From Larix sibirica (lineage: Eukaryota > Streptophyta > Pinopsida > Pinales > Pinaceae): 21,109 bases of DNA. Within the stretch, counting starts at the first letter, position 1, and each line of letters begins with the position of its first letter. Below the pieces are notes generated by a model that did not search any database, had not been told where the DNA came from, and worked only from the letters and a program-made list of their open reading frames with translations. Below are positions 1-8,340 of this stretch, in pieces. The translations under genes and the position numbers were made by a program. The DNA lies in the NCBI GenBank assembly GCA_004151065.3, contig NWUY0300065276.1, positions 8,760 through 29,868 on the forward strand. The letters are read 5' to 3'.

Positions 1-61
1 TCACCCCCCCCAGTATTAAATCAATTCCAACACACCTTAACCCCTAGGTAGGGTCATAACA
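1..61 (-). repeat. 3' LTR of element A (inner end only)
   Basis: The last 25 bases (ttaacccctaggtagggtc plus cataaca) match the end of the LTR at 1461-1883 with two differences. The polypurine tract follows directly. The first 35 bases align poorly with the other LTR. The rest of this LTR lies outside the window. Confidence 0.65.
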
Positions 62-74
62 CTCCATCCCCCTT
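62..74 (-). other. Polypurine tract of element A
   Basis: On the minus strand this reads AAGGGGGATGGAG, a pure purine run apart from one T, directly beside the TGTTATG LTR terminus. This is where plus-strand DNA synthesis is primed in LTR retroelements. It shows that A runs on the minus strand. Confidence 0.7.
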
Positions 75-399
75 AATAAATGGTCATCCTCGACACTTTG
101 TGTGAATTTATACAACCATAATCCAGTGTCCCATAGGCGAATGTTGATTTCCATGTTGAAGTAGGAACTAGGGTACCATGGAACAATGTGAATCACCATG
201 TTGATTTCGTCCAACCTAATCCTACATAATACTAGGTCCCATGTATGAGTGCTATTGTCCACAGTGAAGTATTTAAAGGGACTCAACCAAAAACTTGGGG
301 CTAATTTTCACGTGCTACAGTTGGAACCCCATCCCTGACACTGAAGATCCATAAATTATTGAGTGTGGCACCACATATACCTAGTAAGGTCATATGGAT

Positions 400-1000
400 C
401 CAAATAACTTGCTAAAGCAAATGAATCCTCCAATGAGTAGGAAAATGGAGTTCTGAGAAATTATTCAACTGTAGAAGAAGCAACATACGCTTCACATGAA
501 GGAGATGATTCCTCAAAAAGAACACATAAATACTTGTCATCCCAAAGGTTACAACTATCCATATACCATTCTTCACAATCATCCTCGAAATCATACTTTG
601 CATATTTTCTCGATGATGCTCGCCAAAGCAAATGAATCCTCCAATCAGTAGGAAAATGATGGAGCTCTGAGAAAGTCTTCAACTGTAGAAGAAGAAGACT
701 GTTGTTGTGCTTCACATGAAGAAGAATATTCCTAAAAATGAATATGGAAATACTTGTCATCCCAAATATTACAACTATCCATATACCATTCTTCACAATC
801 ATCCTCCAAATCATACCGAGCAGATATTTCTTGGTAATACTCATGCCAGATGTTCTGAATAACCCTAGATTCCAACCATTTAGCCAAAGCCACCTTGATT
901 TGCGCAATATTCTTCTCAAGTTAAGCATTAATATTTGGGATGGATTTTTGATGAGATTGATTTTCTTGGAAAATTTTTGAGAGCAACATTTGTGTCTACC
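400..1000 (-). pseudogene. Decayed internal coding region of element A, with a duplicated segment
   Basis: The longest open piece is 461-928 on the minus strand (155 codons), but the coding sense jumps between frames. From the right it reads ALAKWLESRVIQNIWHEY, then an acidic stretch YDLEDDCEEWYMDSCN, then WDDKY. The acidic stretch and its downstream SSTVE-FLR sequence occur a second time at the left, because about 200 bp are directly repeated (411-610 and 622-830). Position and orientation, inside an LTR element downstream of the primer site, suggest a gag-like or accessory product. I recognise no named domain. No zinc knuckle is visible. Confidence 0.5.
411..830. repeat. Tandem direct repeat, two units of about 200-210 bp
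   Basis: Unit 1 is about 411-610 and unit 2 about 622-830. Both begin gc(t/c)aaagcaaatgaatcctcc and share acaactatccatataccatt followed by cttcacaatcatcctc. Differences are scattered substitutions and small indels, with the later anchors offset by about 220 bp and the early ones by about 211 bp. The duplication lies in the coding part of element A and repeats an acidic peptide module. Confidence 0.9.
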
Positions 1001-1448
1001 ATTGCATGGGCCCCCACTTTTCCATGCTTCAATGGAGGGTGAATTTGTTGGTAAGGATATATAATAGGAAAGTATAGATGGAATTATGGCATATCATATA
1101 TAAGAGGAAATCTCTAAAAATAATCTTTCTGATGTCGTTGGTCTTGCAGCAACCTGATAAGTATGTAAAAAGATATGACCTCTGCAAGGTCCACGCGGCC
1201 ATCTCATGAAACCATGAAATATGTGTAGATTTAAAACTGTAATATCTCCCTCTCAAGGACTTGGATTTGAGTGATATTGTTTTTTTAAAATCACCTAATT
1301 TTCTAGGAGGAATTTAGATATGCAATTATTTATGTCATATTATATTGGAAAAGACTTGGAAATTCATTTGAATGTCACTTCCCTCTTTTCTCTTTTAAAA
1401 AATATGCAAAAAAAGAGAAGAATTTCCAATGTTGTGGCCCTAGGTGGG
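1001..1448 (-). other. Leader or 5' untranslated part of element A
   Basis: This is the stretch between the primer binding site and the first recognisable coding sequence of A. A minus-strand open frame at 1029-1256 (75 codons) has no recognisable motif. Near the primer site, the ten bases ttggaaattc at 1356-1365 are repeated inverted at 1420-1429, with complementary pyrimidine and purine tracts inside the loop. This could fold as a stem in the element's RNA. Confidence 0.45.
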
Positions 1449-1458
1449 TCTGATACCA
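1449..1458 (-). other. Primer binding site of element A (tRNA-iMet type)
   Basis: On the minus strand this reads TGGTATCAGA, the usual start of a primer site complementary to the 3' end of plant initiator methionine tRNA (TGGTATCAGAGC). It is two bases inside the LTR terminus at 1461. This fixes 1461-1883 as the 5' LTR. Confidence 0.85.
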
Positions 1459-1550
1459 ATTGTTATGTAACTCGAATCTGAAAAATATTATCACAAAGAA
1501 TATATCCTAGAGAATCACACAACACAATATATAACATAAATAATCCACTC

Positions 1551-1556
1551 TTTATT
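1551..1556 (-). terminator. Polyadenylation-like signal in LTR A
   Basis: The minus strand reads AATAAA in an A-rich context (TTTTAAATAAAGAG), downstream of the LTR TATA box. It would act in the 3' copy of the LTR. In AT-rich DNA this hexamer is common, so spacing is the main support. Confidence 0.4.
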
Positions 1557-1666
1557 TAAAATAAATTATTCCTTTTATGGGATGAATCAAACCCTATTCA
1601 CTTGCCCTTTCGATGGGGCTTCCTCCCAATACACTTCTTCACATCACATAAGGAAGACTCCATCCT

Positions 1667-1675
1667 TATTTATAG
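1667..1675 (-). promoter_or_regulatory. TATA box in LTR A
   Basis: The minus strand reads CTATAAATA, followed by AGGATGGAG. Its location in the middle of the LTR, upstream of a polyadenylation-like hexamer, is what an LTR promoter needs. Transcription would run leftwards into element A. Confidence 0.6.
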
Positions 1676-1883
1676 AATCAACATACAATACTAACCTCCT
1701 AATCCCTAACCATCTAGTGGACCTTCTTTAATGAGGTCACATTGCATTTATTTACTAACTTAGTGGGTGTTATTTAATAATAACAATATATAGGACCCAA
1801 TCCACTTTAAATTGAATGACCTCCACTTCTACTTGAATTTGCCCTCTAGGACCCCCATTAACCCCCTAGGTAGGATCATAACA

Positions 1884-3049
1884 TAATTTGAGGGTTTGGT
1901 GGGTAGAAAGACCAGTTAAGGCATGCAAAGAGATATGGAGTTCCTCCGTTGATAGATCGGGCTAGGGAATGTCTTCCACAAGTGTATGATGGAATTCACG
2001 GGTTCTAGAGTTAATGTCCTCATTGAAAATTCCCTCTAAAATGGACATAAAGAGTTTTTTATCCTTACACTTATGTCAAGGGGAATATTCTGCATCGAAT
2101 TTGTAGCAAAGACCTTTGATTTGGTGCTCCATCACTTCAAATAGGGTTAACTTTTGGATCTTAATAGGTCGAGAGGATGAGGAAGGATTAGTGGAAGGGA
2201 AGGTAAGTGAATAAGGATGGGGAATAAATGGGTCCTTTTTGTATTTGAGTGTTCATCACATTTTGGGATTCTCTAGCTCTCTAAGTGTCATCCAACTAAG
2301 TAGTAAGACAAGCGATTAGGCCATATGCATGGATCTCTTCTTTGAAACCATTGATGAAACATTCATTGTAAAAAGTATTAGACATGCCTTTAGTGTAGAT
2401 GGATAGTGACTCAAAATATGAGATGAAATATTCCACTATGTTGGATTTGTGGAGCTTAGCCAGTTTCCTCCAATAATGATTATTTGTTTCAGAACATTCA
2501 TAGAGATTAGAATCAAATTGTGTCCAAGTAATATAACCTTTATAGGATTTTTTGTGTTGTTTTCACCATTCCTGTCATTGGGTATCTAACATATAATACA
2601 CCCACTCTATGTTTCATCATATCATCTGTGATGACATGCAAACAAAAGTAATGTTCCATTTGAGTGGTCCATCTTATGGAGTTTGACCCATTGAATTTGG
2701 TGAGATCAACTTGAGGAAGTATATGTCATATGTGTATATGCCATATGCGAGTCATCGGATCACGCATAAGTGGAGTGGAGTAAGGCCCATGGGGATTGGA
2801 TAAAACAACTCCTTTCTTGAGGGAAGGTTGTTTTATCTCTGGATTCCCTAAAGATGATGAAGGAAAGAGTGTCATTAACTAGGTTAGTTGGTCAGAAAGC
2901 GACTCCAATTTGGTAAGATTTTCATTTATGTCATTGAGATTTTGTTGAGTAGAGGAGTGGTTTTGGTTTAACTTGTGTTGGAACTAATCATGTAGTGTTT
3001 CCACGTGGAATGTTTTTTGGGAGAGCTCACATGATTGAGTGTTATCCAT
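1884..3049 (-). pseudogene. gag: gag pseudogene of element B (5' part of gag-pol)
   Basis: Coding sense runs from an ATG at 3049 (MDNTQSCELSQKTFH). A Gln/Asn-rich stretch follows (about 2880-3000). The gag core FNGSNSIRWTTQMEHYF lies at about 2645-2705, then KSYKGYITWTQFDSNLYEC and YFISYFESLSIYTKGMSN around 2370-2560. The knuckle region GLCYKFDAEYSP at 2060-2115 keeps the first Cys, the His and the last Cys. The second Cys of a CX2C-type knuckle is Phe, and a stop lies in the middle. The last residues before element A, LSTEELHISLHALTGLST, match the lead-in to the aspartic protease in this family. At least several stops and frameshifts are present, so it is not translatable. Gag would build the virus-like particle. 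Confidence 0.75.
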
Positions 3050-3678
3050 CAAAGGAAATGGGTACACAAAAGGGTTACATAAGAGTAGTACCAAGGTGAT
3101 CAGCATAATGAAAGGATTGTGGTGAAATAAGGAAAACAGGGTATATGCATAAACAAGTCTCTCTCTCTCTCTCTCTGTGTTATGCTTCCAACATCCTAAG
3201 GGTAAGGGAGTATTAGGTGTTATATCTCTTTGATATAGTTGTAGGGTCCAATAGTAGTACTAATACCAATCTCTTACAACACTAACTAAGGAGGCTAGAC
3301 CATGCCCTTAGACATACTACCTGACTACCCAAGTACTAGAGAATAATATTCACAAGTGTTGTGCTCAGTGCCACTATAGCAGCAATACGATCAATTAAAT
3401 TATCTAAAGTTGTTTTTAGGTTTCCTAGGGTACTTTTGATATACCCAAGGGTATGTGGATGTGAAATTTTCATATACAAGTGTTGTTTGATGTGGTACTA
3501 CTTGAAGATGTACCAACAATGTCCAACAAATGTGACTAAGTACCAATTGTATTGTTTGCATGTATGCTTCCCTGAACATAGGCTTACTCATTGAATGTTG
3601 AATCATTGTATTATTTAAAAACATCGAAACATGTCTCTAACCTTAAAAAATATCCAAGAAAAATTCTCAAGAAAGTGT
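3050..3678 (-). other. Leader of element B, gene-free
   Basis: This is about 630 bp between the gag start and the primer site. It contains a CT microsatellite at 3159-3176. The opposed open frames near 3361-3624 on both strands show no motif and overlap each other, which suggests chance. An untranslated gypsy leader is the simplest reading. Confidence 0.5.
3159..3176. repeat. CT microsatellite
   Basis: Nine uninterrupted TC dinucleotides in the leader of element B. Confidence 0.9.
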
Positions 3679-3688
3679 TATAATACCA
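3679..3688 (-). other. Degenerate primer binding site of element B
   Basis: The minus strand reads TGGTATTATA. The first seven bases agree with the iMet primer site in six positions plus a C-to-T change, and two bases separate it from the LTR terminus at 3691. The arrangement copies that of element A. Confidence 0.6.
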
Positions 3689-3690
3689 AA

Positions 3691-4206
3691 TGTTATGTAC
3701 CTTAATAGCATAATTGGAAATTCAAAGCATAAATAACAAAATAAAGTAAGATTTCAGTATGAAAAGACATAATTTACCACAAGAATAGACAATTGTAGAA
3801 AACAAAATATCACAATAGCAAAGTCTTTATCAATGAAAGCAATGTTCACTTACCTATTCAACAAGGAAACCTCCAAATGAATCCAAGCTCCAATTACAAA
3901 ATACTTCACAAGACATCTCGTTTCATTTATTTTACTCCTATATAATTTATAGTGAAGGAACTTTCTAGTAGGCAGAACCTTCTAGTAAGTCTTCTTACAA
4001 ATATTGCTTTCACACTATATCTACTTTATGGGCCTTATTTAATATAGATGGNCTTTCTAGTAGGTGGAACCTTCTAGTAAGTCTTCTTACAAATATTGCT
4101 TTCACACTATATCTACTTTATTGGCCTTATTTAATATGTATGGACTCAATACGTAACATCCTATATATTAAGGAGGTTAGGGTGTGGTTAGGGTAGGACC
4201 CTAACA
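3691..4206 (-). repeat. 5' LTR of element B (about 516 bp, with internal duplication)
   Basis: The LTR starts with tgttatg at 3691. I place the other end at ctaaca (4201-4206) because the terminal sequence ggtaggaccctaaca matches the ends of the element A LTRs (aggtaggatcataaca). LINE-2 coding sequence starts just outside. On the minus strand a TATA-like CTATAAAT lies at 3952-3945. A 92-bp block is repeated in tandem at 3961-4144. An alternative right end is cgtaaca at 4152-4158, which would shorten the LTR to 468 bp. Confidence 0.7.
3961..4144. repeat. 92-bp tandem duplication in LTR B, N at the junction
   Basis: Copy 1 is 3961-4052 and copy 2 is 4053-4144. The two copies differ at only a few bases (for example ggcagaacc versus ggtggaacc). 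The last base of copy 1 is an N. Near-identity in an otherwise old LTR means either a recent duplication or an assembly join. Confidence 0.9.
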
Positions 4207-7200
4207 ACTAAGCCCAACTTCATTAAAGCTCTAAGAACCATTAGTTTGGAAAAATCCATAATTTGCATCCTGACCCTTGCAATCTCCATCAAAAACAACC
4301 AAGGGACAAAATAATTGATCAATAAAGGAGAGACATGCATTATCACTCTAATAGATTCATCGTTTTTCAATGAAATAAACAAAGCCGAGACCTATTCCAA
4401 TACTCGAGTAGGAGATCAGTGAGAATTCTCAAAGCTCATCGCATTGCACATGAGCCAAATGAACCATATCACCAAAACAAGGATTGATTTGTAAGATTTT
4501 AATTCTTGTCACTGAAACCATAGAAGAAAACATTGCTTTATAGTTTCCTTGGACCAAATCCTAAATTCCACTAGGTTAAAAAACATATCAATGCAAGATT
4601 TACCACAACGGTATAAGGAAAATGAACGGAGAGATGAACATTTCCTTCCATATACTTACAAAGATAACACAAGATGGGCCCATGGATCTATCTTTTCTGC
4701 AATTGATCCCATCTTAAGATTCTATCACACAAAGCCAACCACACATGTAGAATGGCTTTTGGGGGGGCATTTACTTTCAATCTTTGGACCACCACCAATG
4801 GTTTCTATCTTGATTCTCTACAATAATTAGGATGTGGTAACCTAATTTTGCACTATAATAACCCTCTAATTTATTGTAAGACCATCCCAATTCATCCTCA
4901 TTTTTAATTTGGGCATGTCCTCTTCTTAAGAAATCCACAAAACGGAACAAAATCATAGCTTTATTAATCGAAAACCCAATAGCCTTTGTTCAAATCCAAC
5001 ACTAATGCCATAAATTTATCCTATTCCTATCCCTGATATTGTAAAGGTGAAAGAGGCCCATGTAATGTAAAGCATCAATGTCACTGGGAAGGAAAACATT
5101 ATCATCACAACCAATAATTTCATTCAATCCAATGAAAACACAATTCCCATTACCAACTTTCCAAGCAAGGAGTCGCCCTATAATGGGGAAGGATGAAACC
5201 CAATCCTTTAGGTGATTGGACCCTAATCTAGATCCTTTGATATGATCTAATCTACTCCAATAAAGAACCATGGTCCATATACTTCTTAGCAATAATACAT
5301 TTCCATATACCTTCCTTCAAGGTAAGATTCCAAATATTTTTGGCAGCTAAGGCTAAACCAAAATTTTGAATATGTTTTAATACTCATCCTCCTTCACCTT
5401 TGGAATTTTATAGAGTATTCCAATTGTATATATGATATCCCCCTGAGTGGTGCTTCCCTTGAACAAAAAATTGAAACATAATTTGTTTATTTGCTAGCTC
5501 TAGAACCCTTTTGAGGATATGGGTTAAAGAGTACCAATAGACCAGAATGGATTCTAGAACAAATTTAATGAGCGCCAGTCACTCTCCCTAATATAACCAT
5601 CAATTACACCAAAAACATATCCTCTTCTCAACTTTCTCCATCATCCACTACCAATCTTTCTCTATGTAACCATTGGGTTTTAAAAAATAGACCATGTATT
5701 TTAATCCATCATCCAACCTTCAAAGTGGAAAATGGAATACCTCCCTCAAAACCTATTGAACATCCTCTTCCACCACATTAAAACTAATGGAAGATTTGTT
5801 GAAATTTATATCCATTCTGATAGCTCGACAATACAAATGAAGAGAGTCCTACAAACATCGAACTTCCATCACAGAGCCATTAGTGAACATAAGAACAACA
5901 TCAATGAAAAGGATATGAGTCAAGAATTCATCACCTCCCACCTTAATCCCTTTAAGAACAGTTGTGTGCTTGGTTGCTTCTATGATCATACTAATTCCTT
6001 CAACAACCAAAAGGAAGAAATAGGGTGAAAGTGGACAACTTTGTCTCAGCCCCATAGAAAGCTTGAAAAAATAGGAAACTGAGTTGTTAAAGAGAACAAC
6101 AAAATATACAAAGGAGATACATCCCATAATCCAATTAACCACATTATAATTGAAACCAATATGACACAAAAGAAGTTGGATATAAAACCAACTAGCTCTA
6201 TCATATGCCCTTGATAGTTCCAACTTAACCACCCCACGAGACAATTTTTTCATTTCTAATGGAATGAAGGCCGTATTGGGAAGAACCAATAGCTTCATGG
6301 ATCCACCTATCCTAAAGGAATCCAAATTGCCCAAGAGATATAATGGAAGAAAAAACCTTTATAAGACGCATCACCACCACTTTCAAGATGATTTTTTAAA
6401 TACAACTACAAAATGAAATTGGTCGGAACTCATCAAAATATTTGAGGTTTTCCACCTTTGGGATCATGGCAATGATGGTAGCATTAAAATATCCCAAACC
6501 TTCCCTAAGGTTCTCACTTCCTCAACTACTCTCAAGAGGTTATCCCCAAAAATGTTAAAAAATCCCAAGAAAAACTCCACAATCCATCTGTTTGGATGGT
6601 AACTCTTGTTCCACTTGAAAAAAGAAAGAATAGTTAATAATTCATTAGAACTTACCTATTTGAACATGTTTATGTCATCATCAATCGTCACTAAGTAAAA
6701 AAAAAAGGTTCAACCTTGATAACATCGAGGATATTTGCTTTTGGTGGCCCTTGATCAATTTTGTCAAAATGGCACACACTGAGATCTTCCAAATCCTTGG
6801 AACATCTCATCATAGACCCATGCTAATCCTTCATACTCCAAATAGTATTTATGTTCATTTAGTGATTCACATAATTGTGAAAAAAATTATTGTTATCATC
6901 ACCAAGTTCCAACTAGAGTGCCCTATTCTTCATCTTTCAGACAACCTCACAATCCCTCAAAAGTTTTGATTTTTTTTGTTCCAATTGTTTGAAATATAAA
7001 CACTCGACTTCTTTGAATATCCCCATTGGATTATTAGTGATCGCCTCACTTATTTCAACTTCAAGAACTTTTATATGCTTGTCTTTGCTCCAAAATCGAT
7101 CCCTTCTCTATGCAACCATTTTCCTCTTCACTTCCTTTTGGGATTTAGTGAACTATTCATTCGAGGGCACATCGAAGTCTACATCATGAATCCTCCAAGT

Positions 7201-7560
7201 ATCTCTAACAATATCTTGAAATTACTCCTCCTGCATCCATTCCAGAGTAAAATTGAATTAACTATTAGGCTTCATATAACTCAAGTCAAATTCGAGAACA
7301 ATTGGATAATGGTATAAAAGTATAACAACTTCAATACATGAATGGAACTTGTCCACCTCCTAAGGGAGGGATTCTGAAACAATGAACCAATCCAAATTCC
7401 TACATACTTCTCCCTACATACTTGATTATTCCATCAACTATGTTTAATGACCAGGGCTCGACATTCACCAACCTGGCATTTTCTAGTGCATGAGATATAA
7501 ATTTTGTCACTCGATCTCCCATACACTAATAGGAAAACACCTTATAGCAAAAGCTTTTGT
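4207..7560 (-). mobile_element. LINE-2: antisense non-LTR retrotransposon fragment
   Basis: This is an ORF2-derived segment of a plant LINE read leftwards. It covers the C-terminal part of the endonuclease (about 7540-7290), a linker, the reverse transcriptase and thumb (about 6720-5400), the zinc-binding region (about 4700-4480), and the beginning of RNase H at about 4300-4210. No ORF1 or 5' end is visible beyond about 7560, so it is probably 5' truncated. The left end is cut by LTR B at 4206. Motifs correspond one to one with those of LINE-1. Confidence 0.85.
4207..7560 (-). pseudogene. LINE-2 ORF2 pseudogene (EN-RT-zinc region-RNase H)
   Basis: Reading leftwards, HALENARLVNVEP (about 7500-7450) and YHYPIVLEFD (about 7320-7290) are the end of the AP-like endonuclease. 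Its SDH motif is changed to LYH, so the catalytic Asp is lost. GDDNNNFFHNY follows near 6880. RT begins with FNATIIAMIPKVENL and FDEFRPIS near 6490-6400. The longest open part (6334-5849) has motif A KLELSRAYDRASW, where the catalytic Asp is Glu. Motif B is LRQSCPLSPYF, and motif C is FIDV in place of F-x-DD. The thumb shows YFLKPNGY near 5690. The RNase H start FDGDCKGQD lies near 4270. Many stops and frameshifts rule out activity. An intact protein would nick DNA and reverse-transcribe its own RNA at the target. Confidence 0.8.
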
Positions 7561-7719
7561 GGAACCTCTCCAAAAAATGTCTCCTTTTCTTGTTTATAGT
7601 GGAGATTGTTAGTAAAGGTGGGTAGTCGAAGGGTTTAGTGGAGGTTTTTTCTCGATGCTAATTTTCATGTTGAAAAATATGTATATTTTTATTTTTCCAA
7701 AAAATTCACAATCATATAA

Positions 7720-8340
7720 ATGCCTCGGTGTACTATTATAGTATCTATATGGCGCATCTACACACATAAATCACTTACCCATGATAAAAAAAAAATTATT
7801 AATAAAAAGTCAACTTTTATTTTAAAAAAATTAGAAAAAGAACTTTGGTGTATTTTTGTTTCCAAAACGCCATGGGGCATTTTGCTATATAGAGTGGCAA
7901 ATAAAAAAATTATCTTTTTAACAATTTATCGACACACCTAAATACAAAAATGCACTAAGGTGCATGAACATACATAAAGCACTGACATATGATAAAATAT
8001 TTAATAATAAAAAGTTGGATTAAAAAAAGGATCCGGTGAGTTTTAGTTTACAAAACATCCCGATGTATATAGGTATACGAAGAAGCATATGTGCAAATTG
8101 AATTATGACACATGAAAATAAAAAATATAATGGTTTTAACTCTTTAACAATGTGCATGTATAACACAACCGCCCCAATGCACATAAATATACACAAAGCA
8201 TCGACTCATAATTAAAATTTTAATAATAAAGTAGGTTTTTATTTTAGAAATGAAAATAGGATATGGTGCATTTGTATGTACAAAAAACCCTATTGTGTAC
8301 GTAGGTAGATGGAGCACTAGATATTCAAATTGGTTGTCCT
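7720..8340. repeat. Three degenerate tandem units of about 205-220 bp
   Basis: Anchors recur in the same order: cat(g)ata/ataaaa before aataaaaagt (7801, 8006) and aataaagt (8225), and then caaaac- or caaaaaacc-type sequence (about 7864, 8051, 8281). Spacings are 205 and 219 bp. Each unit starts with a tgcac/tgcct-type element and a cata(c/a)aca stretch. The units are strongly diverged. Confidence 0.6.

Larger units (their letters stand above)
1..1883 (-). mobile_element. LTR retrotransposon A, short or non-autonomous, nested in element B
   Basis: The minus-strand element is read from right to left. The 5' LTR is 1461-1883, the primer binding site 1449-1458, the internal region 75-1448, the polypurine tract 62-74, and the inner end of the 3' LTR 1-61. 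The LTR termini are the inverted heptamers TGTTATG and CATAACA. The internal region is only about 1.4 kb and shows no protease, RT, RNase H or integrase motifs, so the element is either non-autonomous or has lost pol. Sequence to its right (from 1884) reads as gag-pol of another element, so A inserted there. A 5-bp target duplication would be taatt at 1884-1888, but the other flank lies outside the window. The two LTR ends match well for about 25 bp and then diverge, so the left LTR is either very old or a variant. Confidence 0.75.
1461..1883 (-). repeat. 5' LTR of element A (423 bp)
   Basis: The LTR is bounded by tgttatg (1461-1467) and cataaca (1877-1883), a perfect inverted heptamer. Read on the minus strand it has a TATA-like CTATAAATA at 1675-1667, about 210 bp into the LTR. 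A polyadenylation-like AATAAA lies at 1556-1551, about 115 bp further on, so a U3-R-U5 layout is plausible. The right boundary is supported because gag-pol sequence of element B begins immediately outside. Confidence 0.85.
1884..4206 (-). mobile_element. Ty3/gypsy-like LTR retrotransposon B, interrupted by element A
   Basis: Read leftwards, B has an LTR (3691-4206), a degenerate primer site (3679-3688), a leader of about 630 bp and a gag gene starting near 3049. It runs through the zinc-knuckle region to what looks like the start of the protease region at 1884, where element A is inserted. The rest of pol would lie left of the window. The gag resembles the family that reads KFxGxNxxxW-TQMEHYF. 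I infer Ty3/gypsy from the gag style and gag-protease arrangement. RT is not visible, so order is not proved. Confidence 0.75.

Noticed and set aside
3361-3624. Overlapping open frames on both strands
   Set aside because: They lie in the leader of element B, have no motif and overlap each other antisense. Treated as chance.
4152-4158. Alternative right end of LTR B at cgtaaca
   Set aside because: It is a fair inverted partner of tgttatg, but the end at 4206 matches the terminal 16 bases of LTR A better and borders LINE-2 coding directly.
4170-4197. Telomere-like ttaggg repeats
   Set aside because: Only two copies of ttaggg within the end of LTR B, not a tandem run, and explained by the LTR terminus.
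4549-4830. Plus-strand 93-codon open frame
   Set aside because: It is the antisense shadow of LINE-2 ORF2, which accounts for the sequence on the minus strand.
5732-6028. Plus-strand 98-codon open frame
   Set aside because: Shadow of the LINE-2 reverse transcriptase on the other strand.
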